DNA of 64,000 bases from JACVRW01 sp963814095 (GTDB lineage: Bacteria; Actinomycetota; Thermoleophilia; Solirubrobacterales; Thermoleophilaceae). Shown in pieces: positions 1-8,214 of this stretch. Where the stretch lies: positions 163,274 through 227,273 of the forward strand of contig CAWFBT010000001.1 of the NCBI GenBank assembly GCA_963814095.1, written 5' to 3'. The notes beneath the pieces were generated by a model. The model did no database searches, was not told the origin of the DNA, and saw nothing but the letters and a program-made list of their open reading frames with translations. Every line of letters begins with the position of its first letter. The stretch's first letter is position 1. Made by a program: the position numbers and the translations under genes.

Positions 1-668
1 TTCAGGCCCGCCTCGAGCCCGGAGACGATGTCGGTGTCCATGCGGTCGCCGATCATCGCCGTGGTCTCGGAGTGTGCGTCGATCGCGTTGAGCGCCGAGC
101 GCATCATCAGCGGGTTCGGCTTTCCGACGTAGTAGGGGGCAACCCCGGTGGCGCGGCTGATCAGCGCCGCCACCGAGCCGGTGGCGGGCAGGGGACCATC
201 GGGCGAGGGCCCCACGTTGTCCGGATTGGTGGCGATGAAGCGCGCGCCCGCCGCCACCAGCTGGATCGCGCGGGTGATGCGCTCGAAGCTGTAGGTGCGC
301 GTCTCGCCGAGGACCACGTAGTCGGGGTCGCGATCGGTGATCGTGTAGCCGCTCTGATGCAGGGCCGTCGTCAGGCCCGCCTCGCCCACCACGAACGCGG
401 AGCCGCCGGGCCGCTGGTCCTCGAGGAAGCCCGCGGTGGCGAGCGCAGAGGTCCAGATCGCCTCCTCCGGGAGATTGAGGCCGCTGCGCCGGAGCCGGGC
501 GGTCAGATCGCGCCGCGTGTACATCGAGTTGTTCGTCAGGACGAGGAAAGGCAGGCCGAGCTCCCTCAGCCGGCCGATGAACTCGGGGGCGCCCGGTATC
601 GCGTGCTCCTCCGTAACGAGCACACCGTCCATGTCCATCAGCCATGCGTTGATCTCGCGCCGGCTCAT
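1..668 (-). CDS. HAD-IIA family phosphatase (NagD/4-nitrophenylphosphatase-like), 3' end outside window
   Basis: The reverse strand reads from ATG at 668 as MSRREINAWLMDMDGVLV, with the HAD nucleophile motif DMDG (D12, D14), followed by a TNNS motif II (LVLTNNSMYT) and, near the window edge, GDRMDTDIVSGLEAGL, the acidic motif IV that binds Mg2+. This arrangement with a large C2 cap is typical of the NagD/PGP branch of sugar- or glycerol-phosphate phosphatases. About 222 residues are visible of a family length near 260, so only the C-terminus is missing. It is divergent from the SGNH hydrolase gene, with 38 bases between the two start codons. The substrate cannot be told from the sequence. Confidence 0.85.
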   Translation of the reverse strand, partial: MSRREINAWLMDMDGVLVTEEHAIPGAPEFIGRLRELGLPFLVLTNNSMYTRRDLTARLRRSGLNLPEEAIWTSALATAGFLEDQRPGGSAFVVGEAGLTTALHQSGYTITDRDPDYVVLGETRTYSFERITRAIQLVAAGARFIATNPDNVGPSPDGPLPATGSVAALISRATGVAPYYVGKPNPLMMRSALNAIDAHSETTAMIGDRMDTDIVSGLEAGL

Positions 669-706
669 GGGGTCGGAGACTACGCACCGTGCTAGGAATG
701 AGCGCG

Positions 707-1492
707 ATGGCATACCGGCGCTACGTGGCGATCGGCGACAGCACCACAGAGGGGCTGATGGACCCGTATCCCGATGGGAGCGGCTATCGCGGCTGGGCCG
801 ACCGGCTCGCCGAGCGCATGGCGGCCGCCAGCCCGGGGCTTCTGTACGCCAATCTCGCAGTGCGCGGCAAGCTCGCCCGCCAGGTCCACGACGAGCAGCT
901 GGCGGCTGCGCTGGCGCTGCAGCCCGACTTCGCCACGGTGATCGCGGGGCTGAACGACACGCTCCGCCCGCAGTGCGACCTCGACGCGACGGCGGGCCAC
1001 CTCGACGCGATGATCGGCGCGCTCGCTGCGCAGGGCGCGACCGTCGCCACGATGGCGTTCCCCGACCCCGTGCCGATCAACCCGCTGGCGCGGGCGGCGC
1101 GAGCGCGGGTCTTCGCCTTCAACGAGCGCGTGCGCGAAGTCGCCCGCCGCCACGGTGCGCTGCTCGTCGACTTCGAGCGCGACGCCGCCCCGCCCGACCC
1201 ACGCCTCTGGCACGACGACCGCCTGCACGCGAACACCGAGGGCCACGTGCGCATCGCCGACGCCTTCGCCGAGGCACTCGGCCTCGAGGGCGCCGACCGC
1301 GCGTGGGCCCAGCCGCTGCCACCGGCGCCGCCGTCGCGTGCGGTTACCGCGGTGACCGCCAACGCGGTGTGGGCGGTGAAGCACTTGGCCCCGTGGGTGA
1401 TACGGCGGATCAGAGGCGTCTCATCCGGCGACGGGCTGCCGCCGAAGCGGCCCGTGCTGGAGCTGGTGCGGCCGGAGGGGGCGGAGCGGTAG
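707..1492 (+). CDS. SGNH/GDSL-family hydrolase
   Basis: A 261-residue esterase/lipase-like protein of the SGNH superfamily. Block I is VAIGDSTTEG near the N-terminus (nucleophile Ser), block III is GLND, and the catalytic Asp/His pair lies in the late motif DDRLHAN. No signal peptide is evident, so it is probably cytoplasmic. In-frame starts are GTG 689, ATG 698 and ATG 707. The last is preferred because AGGA at 694-697 gives normal spacing and the protein then begins four residues before the core strand. The C-terminal 50 residues beyond the fold are basic and not conserved in any way I recognise. Substrate unknown. Confidence 0.82.
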   Translation: MAYRRYVAIGDSTTEGLMDPYPDGSGYRGWADRLAERMAAASPGLLYANLAVRGKLARQVHDEQLAAALALQPDFATVIAGLNDTLRPQCDLDATAGHLDAMIGALAAQGATVATMAFPDPVPINPLARAARARVFAFNERVREVARRHGALLVDFERDAAPPDPRLWHDDRLHANTEGHVRIADAFAEALGLEGADRAWAQPLPPAPPSRAVTAVTANAVWAVKHLAPWVIRRIRGVSSGDGLPPKRPVLELVRPEGAER

Positions 1493-1514
1493 GCGCGGCG
1501 TCGCGGCCCGCAGC

Positions 1515-1611
1515 GCCACCGTGCCGACTTATTGTCGTGTGACGACACCAAGTCGGGTCGGTGACGTGATTTCGGGGCGGCGTGGCAACCTCCCCCTTCA
1601 CTGCCGCCGTT
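1515..1611. repeat. Dispersed hairpin repeat, copy 1
   Basis: About 97 bp that align almost base for base with 9338-9432, in the same orientation. The core is a hairpin at 1524-1556 (CCGACTT, mismatch, TGTCGT, loop GTG, ACGACA, mismatch, AAGTCGG), followed by a conserved CGTGATTTCGGGGCGGCG stretch and an ACTGCCGCCGTT end that can pair with the GGCGGC before it. It lies between convergent genes, so it may serve as a two-way terminator, or it may be a small mobile palindromic element. Confidence 0.8.
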
Positions 1612-1631
1612 AGCCCGGCCGCGCGCGCGCT

Positions 1632-2513
1632 TCAGAGCCGGTACACCCGCTGCGCGGTCCCGCCCAACACGGCCGCCCGCACCTCATCGGAGCGGCCGGC
1701 GAGCGCCTGCTGCCATGCGTCGAGAAGTGAACGGTAGTCCGTCCACAAGCTCTCCACGGGGAAGTTCGAGCCCCACATGCAGCGTTCGGCACCGAACCAC
1801 TCGAGGCACGCGTCGCTGACGAGCCGTATCAGCTCCGGGTCGACGCGGTGCACGAACGTCCCCTGGCCGGTCAGCTTGGTCACGAGGTTCGGCAGCTCGG
1901 CGAGCCGCTGCATGCCCTCGCGCCACGGGTCGACGTCGGCCTCGTCGGCCGACTCGAGCATCCCCGAGTGCACGAGCACGAACTGGACCTCGGGCAGGTC
2001 GGCGACGAAGCGCGCGGCGTCGGCCATCTGGTTCGAGAAGACCTGGAGCTCGAACACCCAGCCGTATTCGGCAAGCTCCGCCACGTTGCGACGGAGCACC
2101 GGGTCGTTCATCCGGTCCGGCGCCGACGCGAACCGGTACTGCTCGTTCGGGTGCCAGTGCAGCTGCAGCCGGATCCCGCGCATCAGCGGCGAGGCTGCGG
2201 CCTGGGCGGCGAACAGCTCCGGCGCGTCCTCGCGGAACAGGTCCGCGGCGCCGACGATCGCGTGCGGCCAGCCCGACTCCTCGTGCACCTGCTGCACCCA
2301 CTTCACCTCGTCGAGCGAGCGCTCCAGCGGCCAGTTCGTCTGCACGTAGACGGAGCGCTCCACGCCCGCGCTCGTCGCGTCGGCGATGTACTCGTCCGCG
2401 AGGTAGTCGCGCCGGATCGCCTCGTACGGGCCGAAGATCCGCGGCACCATCGGGCCCTGGAGCCACAGGTTGTCCTGGACCCGCCAGACGTGGTGATGGC
2501 TGTCGACGATCAC
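1632..2513 (-). CDS. Amidohydrolase/lactonase of the COG3618 TIM-barrel family
   Basis: A 293-residue metal-dependent hydrolase starting VIVDSHHHVW. The HxH motif at the end of the first barrel strand is the metal-binding signature of amidohydrolase-2/L-rhamnonolactonase-type enzymes; later motifs are VLVHSG and MWGSNFPVES near the C-terminus, which carry further active-site residues. The start is GTG 2513, preceded by GGAGGT and overlapping the stop of the VWA gene by four bases (GTGA), so it is translationally coupled and last in the molybdenum-hydroxylase operon. It probably hydrolyses a ring or lactone product made by the hydroxylase; that is inference from context. Confidence 0.82.
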   Translation of the reverse strand: MIVDSHHHVWRVQDNLWLQGPMVPRIFGPYEAIRRDYLADEYIADATSAGVERSVYVQTNWPLERSLDEVKWVQQVHEESGWPHAIVGAADLFREDAPELFAAQAAASPLMRGIRLQLHWHPNEQYRFASAPDRMNDPVLRRNVAELAEYGWVFELQVFSNQMADAARFVADLPEVQFVLVHSGMLESADEADVDPWREGMQRLAELPNLVTKLTGQGTFVHRVDPELIRLVSDACLEWFGAERCMWGSNFPVESLWTDYRSLLDAWQQALAGRSDEVRAAVLGGTAQRVYRL

Positions 2514-3667
2514 GCCACCTCCCACGCGCGCGCCGCGGTCCGGCGGGGGCGCGCGCCGATCTCGGGGAGGAGCCGGACCTGCTCGGTGAGCGTCGCGAGG
2601 TCGCGCGCGCCCGCGAGGCAGTCGAGCTGCCCGAGCACCGCCTGCAGCCCGCGCGTCGCCGGCCGGTAGTCCGGCTCGCAGGCCAGCGGCGACCACCACA
2701 CGAGCCGGTGCCCGAGTCGCGCGAGCCGCCGCACGGCCTCGGTCATCTGCGCGGGGTCGCCGCGCTCGAGCCCGTCGGAGAGCACGATGATCAGCGCGCC
2801 GCGGGCGAGCGCGACGCGGCGCGCGTCGGCGAGCAGCTCCAGCAGCGCCGGGCCGATCCGCGTGCCGCCGTCGGCGTCGAGCACGCACTCGGTGATCGCC
2901 TCGAGCGCGCGGTCGACGTCGGGCGTGTCGAGCGCGCGCGTCACGCGCGTGAGCCGCGTGCCGAACGTGAACGCCTCGGCGCGGTCGGTCGAGCGCACCA
3001 CGGCGTGGGCGAAGCGGAGGAGGTCCGGGCTGTGTGCGCGAAGGGAGCCGGACACGTCGATCAGCACAAGCACGCGCCGTGGTCGCCGCGTCCGCTCGCG
3101 CCAGGCGAGCTCGAGCACCTCGCCGCCCGTCCGATTCGCGGCGTGGAGCACGCGCTGCAGGTCGAGCACCCGCCCGCGCCGCGCCCGCCGCGCGCGCCGC
3201 CCGGTGACCACCGGCAGCGTGCCCGCCAGCGCCGCCCGCAGCTCGGCCAGCTCGTCGTGCCCGTCCGCCGTCGTGGCCGGGAACGTCCGCTGGTTGCGCA
3301 GGTCGGCGGGGCTGGCGTGGAGCCCGGTGCCCTCACTCGGCTCGAGCGCCTCGAGCTCGCCCTCGTCGCCTGCGTGCGGCGCCGCCGTCTCGCCCTCGTC
3401 CTCGGGCGGCGGCACCGGCTGCGACTTCTCCACCAGCAGCTCCGCGCGGCGGAAGCAGGCGTCGAAGACGACGTCGAACACCTCGAAGTCCTCCGCGCGC
3501 GCGACGAGCGTCACCCGCGCGCGCCAGTACAGCGCCTCGACGTCGCCGGGCGGCGAGAGCGCGACCGCGCGCAGGAAGTCCGCGCGCTTCTCGGCGCCGA
3601 CCCGCACGCCCGCGTCGTCGAGCGAGCGCAGGAAGCCGTGCAGGTGCTCGCGTGCGCGGTCGCTCAC
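2510..3667 (-). CDS. VWA-domain protein, CoxE-like
   Basis: A 385-residue protein with an acidic, poorly conserved N-terminal half and a C-terminal von Willebrand A domain. The MIDAS motif is seen as VLIDVSGSL (DxSxS) with later TRIGPALLELL and VLSDGLERGD. CoxE-type VWA proteins pair with MoxR ATPases and, in carbon monoxide dehydrogenase clusters, help mature the molybdenum active site. The GTG start at 3667 overlaps the MoxR stop (GTGA). The open frame continues upstream to 4318, but that part is only the shadow of the MoxR gene. Its partner here is a hydroxylase that is not a CO dehydrogenase. Confidence 0.85.
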   Translation of the reverse strand: MSDRAREHLHGFLRSLDDAGVRVGAEKRADFLRAVALSPPGDVEALYWRARVTLVARAEDFEVFDVVFDACFRRAELLVEKSQPVPPPEDEGETAAPHAGDEGELEALEPSEGTGLHASPADLRNQRTFPATTADGHDELAELRAALAGTLPVVTGRRARRARRGRVLDLQRVLHAANRTGGEVLELAWRERTRRPRRVLVLIDVSGSLRAHSPDLLRFAHAVVRSTDRAEAFTFGTRLTRVTRALDTPDVDRALEAITECVLDADGGTRIGPALLELLADARRVALARGALIIVLSDGLERGDPAQMTEAVRRLARLGHRLVWWSPLACEPDYRPATRGLQAVLGQLDCLAGARDLATLTEQVRLLPEIGARPRRTAARAWEVA

Positions 3668-4518
3668 CGCACCGCCTCGAGCACCGCCTCGGCCCGCTCC
3701 ACGTCCTCCTGCTCCTTGAGCAGCAGCCCGAGCGAGCGCTTCAGTGCCTTCGGCCACGGCGTCCCCTCGGCCGCGAGGACGGATGCGCCCTGCGCCCAGT
3801 CGATCGTTTCGGCGATCCCCGGCCGCTTGAGGAGCTTCTCCGCGCGAACGCGCGTGATTGCGTTCACCAGCGCGTCGGCCGCCGCGTCGTCCAGCCCCGG
3901 CGCGTAGGCGCGCAGGATCAGCCGCTCGCGCGCCGCGTCCGGGAACGGGATCCAGTGGTAGAGGCAGCGGCGCTTGAGCGCGTCGTGCAACTCCCGCGTG
4001 CGGTTCGACGTGAGCACGACGATCGGCGTGGTTGGCGCGACGATCGAGCCCAGCTCGGGGATCGTGATCTGGAAGTCGGAGAGGAACTCGAGCAAGAAGG
4101 CCTCGAACTCCGAGTCCGACCGGTCGATCTCGTCGATCAGCAGGACCGCGTGCTCCGCGCGCCGTACGGCCTGCAGCAGCGGACGCTCCACCAGGAAGCG
4201 CTCGTCGTAGAGGTCGCCGACCTCGCGGCCCTCCGCCTCGGCGACCCGCACGTGGAGCAGCTGCTTCGGGCGGTCCCACTCGTAGAGCGCTTGCGAGGCG
4301 TCGAGCCCCTCGTAGCACTGCAGGCGGATCAGCTCGCGGCCGAGCACGTCGGCGAGCGCCTTCGCAACCTCGGTCTTGCCCACGCCCGGCTCGCCCTCGA
4401 GCGCGAGCGGGCGCCCCAGCACGAGCGCCAGATGCAGCGCCGTGAGGAGTCCCTCGTCGGCGTAGTAGCGGCGCTCGGCCAGGAGCCGCCCGAGCTCTCC
4501 GACGGGCGGCGCGCTCAC
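3664..4518 (-). CDS. MoxR-family AAA+ ATPase, CoxD-like
   Basis: A 284-residue AAA+ ATPase with Walker A GEPGVGKTE (about residues 42-50), Walker B VLLIDEIDRSD and a sensor-1 region VVLTSNRTRELHDALKRRCLYHW that marks the MoxR/CoxD group. Such proteins act with a VWA partner as a chaperone pair that remodels metalloenzymes; CoxD is needed for active-site maturation in CO dehydrogenase. GTG 4518 overlaps the stop of the preceding hydroxylase subunit by four bases. The gene order, hydroxylase then MoxR then VWA, strongly suggests a maturation role for this hydroxylase. Confidence 0.9.
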   Translation of the reverse strand: MSAPPVGELGRLLAERRYYADEGLLTALHLALVLGRPLALEGEPGVGKTEVAKALADVLGRELIRLQCYEGLDASQALYEWDRPKQLLHVRVAEAEGREVGDLYDERFLVERPLLQAVRRAEHAVLLIDEIDRSDSEFEAFLLEFLSDFQITIPELGSIVAPTTPIVVLTSNRTRELHDALKRRCLYHWIPFPDAARERLILRAYAPGLDDAAADALVNAITRVRAEKLLKRPGIAETIDWAQGASVLAAEGTPWPKALKRSLGLLLKEQEDVERAEAVLEAVR

Positions 4519-5510
4519 AGCGCGTCGAGCCCCCGCAGGATCTTCTCCGGTGTGAAGGGCATCGAGTCGAGCCGGACCCCGCAGGCGTCGTAGATGGCGT
4601 TCGCGAGCGCCGGGATCGGCGCGTTCGCCGTCATCTCCCCGATGCCCTTCGCGCCGAATGGCCCAGTGTCGGCCGGCCGCTCGATGATCACGCTCTCCAT
4701 CGCGGCATTGTCCGCCGGCCCCGGCATCAGGTACTCGCTGAAATCCGTCGGCCCGTGCTCGCGCGCGGGGTAGTAGGGCTCGGTCGTCTCGAACATGCCA
4801 TGGGAGATACCCATCCAGGCCCCACCCTCGATCTGCTGGGTGGCCATCGCCGGGTTGAGCGCGCGGCCGACCTCGTAGACGTTGTACATCGCGAGGATCT
4901 CAACCACGCCCGTCTCGTCGTCGACCTCGACCTCGGCCATCGTGCAGGCGTGCGCCTGGCATGAGTCGGGGTCCATCGCGCCTGTCTCGGGCACGGGGTC
5001 GTTCTTCTCCTTGAGAAAGATCCCGCGGCCCGCGATCGTGCGCCCCTGCTCGAAATGCGCGGCGAGCGCGAGATCGACGATGTGGATCTTCTTCTCCTCG
5101 GAGCCCTTGAGCTTGATGAAGCCCGTGCCGTCGGTCTCCAGATCGGCCGGATCGACCTCCAGCTCGTCGGCCGCGACCTGGAGCATGACCTCACGCGCCT
5201 CGCGGGCGGCCATGATCACCGCGTTGCCGACGCGGTGCGTGCCGCGCGAGGCGAAGGTGCCCATGCAGTGCGGGCCTGTGTCCGTGTCGGCCGTGTCGAC
5301 GATGATGTTCTCGAACGGGAGCCCGAGCGTCTCCGCCGCGCACTGCGCGGCGATGGTCTTGATGCCCTGGCCGAGGTCGACTGACGAGAGCGTGACCACG
5401 AACGAGCCCGTCGTCGTGGAGTGGATGAGCGCCTGGGAGGGGTCGCCGCCCAGGTTCATGCCGGTCGGGTAGTTGACGGCGGCGTAGCCGCGGCCGCGGA
5501 GCTTCGCCAT
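4515..5510 (-). CDS. Molybdenum hydroxylase large-subunit C-terminal half (MoCoBD2), separate polypeptide
   Basis: A 331-residue protein beginning MAKLRGRGYAAVNY and ending EKILRGLDAL. It matches the second molybdopterin-binding domain of xanthine dehydrogenase-family enzymes, including VTLSSVDLGQGIKT, GTFASRGTHRVGNA and GPFGAKGIGE, whose final Glu is the catalytic base. Its ATG (5510) shares one base with the stop of the N-terminal-half gene (TGATG) and follows an AGGGGG ribosome site. No residues are lost at the junction. A split of this kind, into about 460 and 330 residues, is known from nicotinate dehydrogenase (NdhL/NdhM) of Eubacterium barkeri. A sequencing frameshift in one 790-residue gene is the alternative. 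Confidence 0.82.
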   Translation of the reverse strand: MAKLRGRGYAAVNYPTGMNLGGDPSQALIHSTTTGSFVVTLSSVDLGQGIKTIAAQCAAETLGLPFENIIVDTADTDTGPHCMGTFASRGTHRVGNAVIMAAREAREVMLQVAADELEVDPADLETDGTGFIKLKGSEEKKIHIVDLALAAHFEQGRTIAGRGIFLKEKNDPVPETGAMDPDSCQAHACTMAEVEVDDETGVVEILAMYNVYEVGRALNPAMATQQIEGGAWMGISHGMFETTEPYYPAREHGPTDFSEYLMPGPADNAAMESVIIERPADTGPFGAKGIGEMTANAPIPALANAIYDACGVRLDSMPFTPEKILRGLDAL

Positions 5511-6892
5511 CAGGACCCCCTCGGGGTCGTGGACGTCAGGGCGCGCGACTCGGCGCTCAGCTCGTGGCCGACGAGCTCGGCCGCGCGCTGCATCACCTCG
5601 ATCAGCGCCGTGCCCTCCGCGATCTTGCGATGGGCCTTCATGTCGCCGTCGCGGTAGGCGTTCTTGAAGCGGAGCTCGAGCGGGTCCATCTCCAGCGCCC
5701 GCGCGATCCGGTCCATCTGGCTCTCCAGCGCGTAGTCGGCGATCGTCACGCCGAACCCGCGCATCGCGCTCGACGGCGTGCGGTTCGTGTAGACGCAGTG
5801 CCCGTCGACCCACACGTTCGGGATCGTGTACGGCCCCGGCATGTGCGCCGCGGCCTTCGTCGTCCCGTACGGCGAGTGGCGCGAGTAGGCGCCGGCGTCG
5901 ACGTAGAGCGTGACCTTGCGGGCGACGACCCGGCCGTCGCCCATCACGCCGTCCTTGATGTAGATCCGCTCGGCCGCACGCGGCGAGGAGACCTGCATCT
6001 CCTCCTCGCGCCCGTAGACGTACTTGACCGGCTTGTTCGTCGCCATCGCCGCGATGCAGGCGATCGGCTCGAGCGTCACGTCGACCTTGCCGCCGAAGCC
6101 GCCGCCGACCGTGCCGCCGACGACGCGGAGCTTGCCGAACGGTGCCTCGAGGATGAGCGCCGTGTTGTCGAGCGTGAAGAAGCAGGCCTGCGTGTCCGAG
6201 TGAATCAGGAGGCGGGCGTCGGGCTGCGGGATGACGATGCAGCCCGTCGTCTCCGTCGCCGCGTGTTCGATCGGCGAGGACTGGTAGCGCCACTCGAAGA
6301 CGTGGTCGGCCTCCGCGAAGCCGGCGTCCACGTCGCCGAAGCGGATCCGGCGGCAGTGGTGGCCCTCGTAGACGAAGTAGTTCGTCCCGTGCGGCTTGAT
6401 CGCGGGCGTGCCCTCCTTCAGTGCCTCCTCGACGTCGAGCACGACGGGCAGGTCCTCGTAGGTGACCTTCACCGCGCGCGCGCCCTGGAGCGCCGCCTGC
6501 TCGTTCGTGGCGATCACTGCGACGATCGGCTCACCCTTGTAGAGGACGCGGTCCTCGGGCAGCACCGGCTCGTCGTTCGGCTCGACGCCGATGAGCCGCA
6601 GGATCGTGTACCAGTTGGCCGGGACGTCCTCGTGCGTGAGCACCTTGACCACGCCGGGAACTGCGAGCGCGGGCGCGACGTCGACCTCCTTGAGCAACGC
6701 GTGATGGCGCTCGGAGCGCGCCATCTTCAGGTGCAGGAGGCCGGGCGGGTTGCGATCCTCGAAGAACGTCGTGCGGCCGGTGACGTGTCCGAGCGCATCG
6801 GAGCGCTGGACGGGCGTGCCGATGACGTCGAAGTCGTCATCCCGCCCGTCGGCGAAGTAGGAGCGGTCGATCCGCTCGGTCTGCATCGCCAT
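5510..6892 (-). CDS. Molybdenum hydroxylase large-subunit N-terminal half (a/b hammerhead + MoCoBD1)
   Basis: A 460-residue protein starting MAMQTERIDRSYF. It holds the aldehyde oxidase/xanthine dehydrogenase hammerhead domain (SDALGHVTGRTTFFEDRN onward, about residues 30-150) and the first molybdopterin-binding domain with GGGFGGKVD and SSAMRGFGVTIADYALE. The RGFG form is that of xanthine/aldehyde/nicotinate-type hydroxylases. The AYRCSFR loop of true CO dehydrogenase is absent, so this is not CoxL. It ends exactly at the boundary between the two Moco domains. ATG 6892 overlaps the stop of the 2Fe-2S gene (TGATG). The substrate is unknown; an N-heterocycle or aldehyde is likely. Confidence 0.85.
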   Translation of the reverse strand: MAMQTERIDRSYFADGRDDDFDVIGTPVQRSDALGHVTGRTTFFEDRNPPGLLHLKMARSERHHALLKEVDVAPALAVPGVVKVLTHEDVPANWYTILRLIGVEPNDEPVLPEDRVLYKGEPIVAVIATNEQAALQGARAVKVTYEDLPVVLDVEEALKEGTPAIKPHGTNYFVYEGHHCRRIRFGDVDAGFAEADHVFEWRYQSSPIEHAATETTGCIVIPQPDARLLIHSDTQACFFTLDNTALILEAPFGKLRVVGGTVGGGFGGKVDVTLEPIACIAAMATNKPVKYVYGREEEMQVSSPRAAERIYIKDGVMGDGRVVARKVTLYVDAGAYSRHSPYGTTKAAAHMPGPYTIPNVWVDGHCVYTNRTPSSAMRGFGVTIADYALESQMDRIARALEMDPLELRFKNAYRDGDMKAHRKIAEGTALIEVMQRAAELVGHELSAESRALTSTTPRGS

Positions 6893-7401
6893 CAGACGCC
6901 TCCCTCCACGTACGTGATCCCGCCAGCCGAGCGCCGCCGCTCGGCCGCGTCGAGGATGGCGTTGATGATCGACTCGTAGCCCGTGCAGCGGCAGACGTTG
7001 CCCGAGATCGCGCGGACTACGTCCTCGCGGGTCGGGTCCGGGTTCTCTCCGAGCAGCGCCTCCGCGGCCATGATCATGCCGCTCGTGCAGAAGCCGCACT
7101 GGGTGGCGAACCCCTCCAGGAACGCGGCCTGGATCTCGTCGAGCTCGCCGCCCTCGCGGGCGACGCCCTCGAGCGTGCGCACGTCGGCGCCCTGGATCGT
7201 CTCGACGGGGACGAGGCAGCTCATCACGGCCTCACCGTCGACCAGGCACGTGCACGTGCCGCACGTGCCCTGAGCGCAGCCGCGCTTCGCCGCGGTCAGG
7301 CCGAGGTCGTCGCGCAGCGCGCTCAGCAGCGTCGCCCCCGGTTGGGTGAGGAACTCCTGCGGCTCGTCGTTGACGAGCAACTCGATGTAGGCCTTGGGCA
7401 T
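6892..7401 (-). CDS. 2Fe-2S subunit of molybdenum hydroxylase
   Basis: A 169-residue iron-sulfur subunit. The N-terminal plant-type ferredoxin domain has GCAQGTCGTCTCLVDGEAVMSC, and the C-terminal all-helical domain has CGFCTSGM and NVCRCTGY, giving the eight cysteines for two [2Fe-2S] clusters that carry electrons from Mo to FAD. Length is typical of XdhC/CoxS/NdhS subunits. Its ATG follows the stop of the FAD subunit directly (TAGATG), so the order is FAD, Fe-S, Mo-N, Mo-C. Confidence 0.95.
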   Translation of the reverse strand: MPKAYIELLVNDEPQEFLTQPGATLLSALRDDLGLTAAKRGCAQGTCGTCTCLVDGEAVMSCLVPVETIQGADVRTLEGVAREGGELDEIQAAFLEGFATQCGFCTSGMIMAAEALLGENPDPTREDVVRAISGNVCRCTGYESIINAILDAAERRRSAGGITYVEGGV

Positions 7402-8214
7402 CTACTCCTCCTCGAGCAGCGCGCGGCGGACGTGGACGGGGAGGACGCGGCCGCGGTACCACGCGCTCGCGTACATGTCGTCGAACGGCTCCGCGTCCGC
7501 GAGCGCCGCCTCGCCGGCGGTCTGGGCGCGGTCGTGGTCGAGCGGGCCGCCAGTCAGCGCCTGCTCGGCGGCCGTCGCGCGGACGGGCCTCGCGCCGGCG
7601 CCGCCGAGGGTGATTCGCGCGTCGGTGACGGTCTCGCCGTCGAGGCGGAGCACCGCGGCGACGGTGACGATCGAGGCCGAGTTCTGCTTGCGGCGCATCG
7701 CCTTCGTGTAGCGCCAGGCGGACGCGTCGGGGACGTCGAAGGCGACCGCGGTGACGACCTCGCGCGCGCCGACGCCGTCGTGCAGCACGCCGGCGACGGG
7801 GCGGGTGGCGGTGGCGCCGTCGGGGCCGGCCACCTCGACCTCGGTGTCGAGCGCGAGGAGCGCGACCGCCAGGTCCCCGTAGGGCTGCTTCACGAAGAGG
7901 TTGCCGCCGACCGTGGCGAGGTTGCGGATGGTCGGCGAGGCGATCGACTCGATCACCGGGCGGAGGACAGCGAGCCGCTCGTCCTTGCCGACGTCGGTCA
8001 GCGTCGTCGCGGCGCCGATCACGGCGCGGCCGCCGTCGACCTCGATGCCCCGCAGCCCGGCGCGACGGAGCGAGACGAGCGCGCGGTGGTCGTGGGCGGT
8101 CGTGTTGACGTGCGGCATCACGACGGTGCCGCCGGCGAGCACGACCCTTCCCTCGCCGGCGAGCGAGCCGACGACGTCAGGGACGGATTCGGGTACCTCC
8201 ACGCTCGGTGCCAA
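7402..8214 (-). CDS. FAD-binding subunit of molybdenum hydroxylase
   Basis: A 270-residue protein of the CoxM/XdhB/NdhF family. FAD-contact motifs are VLAGGTVVMP near residue 25 and TIRNLATVGGNLF near residue 100, followed by the CO_deh_flav_C domain (SASIVTVAAVLRLDGETV). The start appears to be TTG 8214, just after a GGAGGAGGAGAGGAG purine run; a GTG lies four codons later. The gene overlaps the 3' end of the GntR regulator by 38 bases, so the regulator is probably the first gene of the operon. Confidence 0.88.
   Translation of the reverse strand: MAPSVEVPESVPDVVGSLAGEGRVVLAGGTVVMPHVNTTAHDHRALVSLRRAGLRGIEVDGGRAVIGAATTLTDVGKDERLAVLRPVIESIASPTIRNLATVGGNLFVKQPYGDLAVALLALDTEVEVAGPDGATATRPVAGVLHDGVGAREVVTAVAFDVPDASAWRYTKAMRRKQNSASIVTVAAVLRLDGETVTDARITLGGAGARPVRATAAEQALTGGPLDHDRAQTAGEAALADAEPFDDMYASAWYRGRVLPVHVRRALLEEE

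Noticed and set aside
4515..8214. An aerobic CO dehydrogenase (coxMSL)
   Set aside because: The large subunit lacks the AYRCSFR active-site loop and has the RGFG form of xanthine/aldehyde-type hydroxylases.
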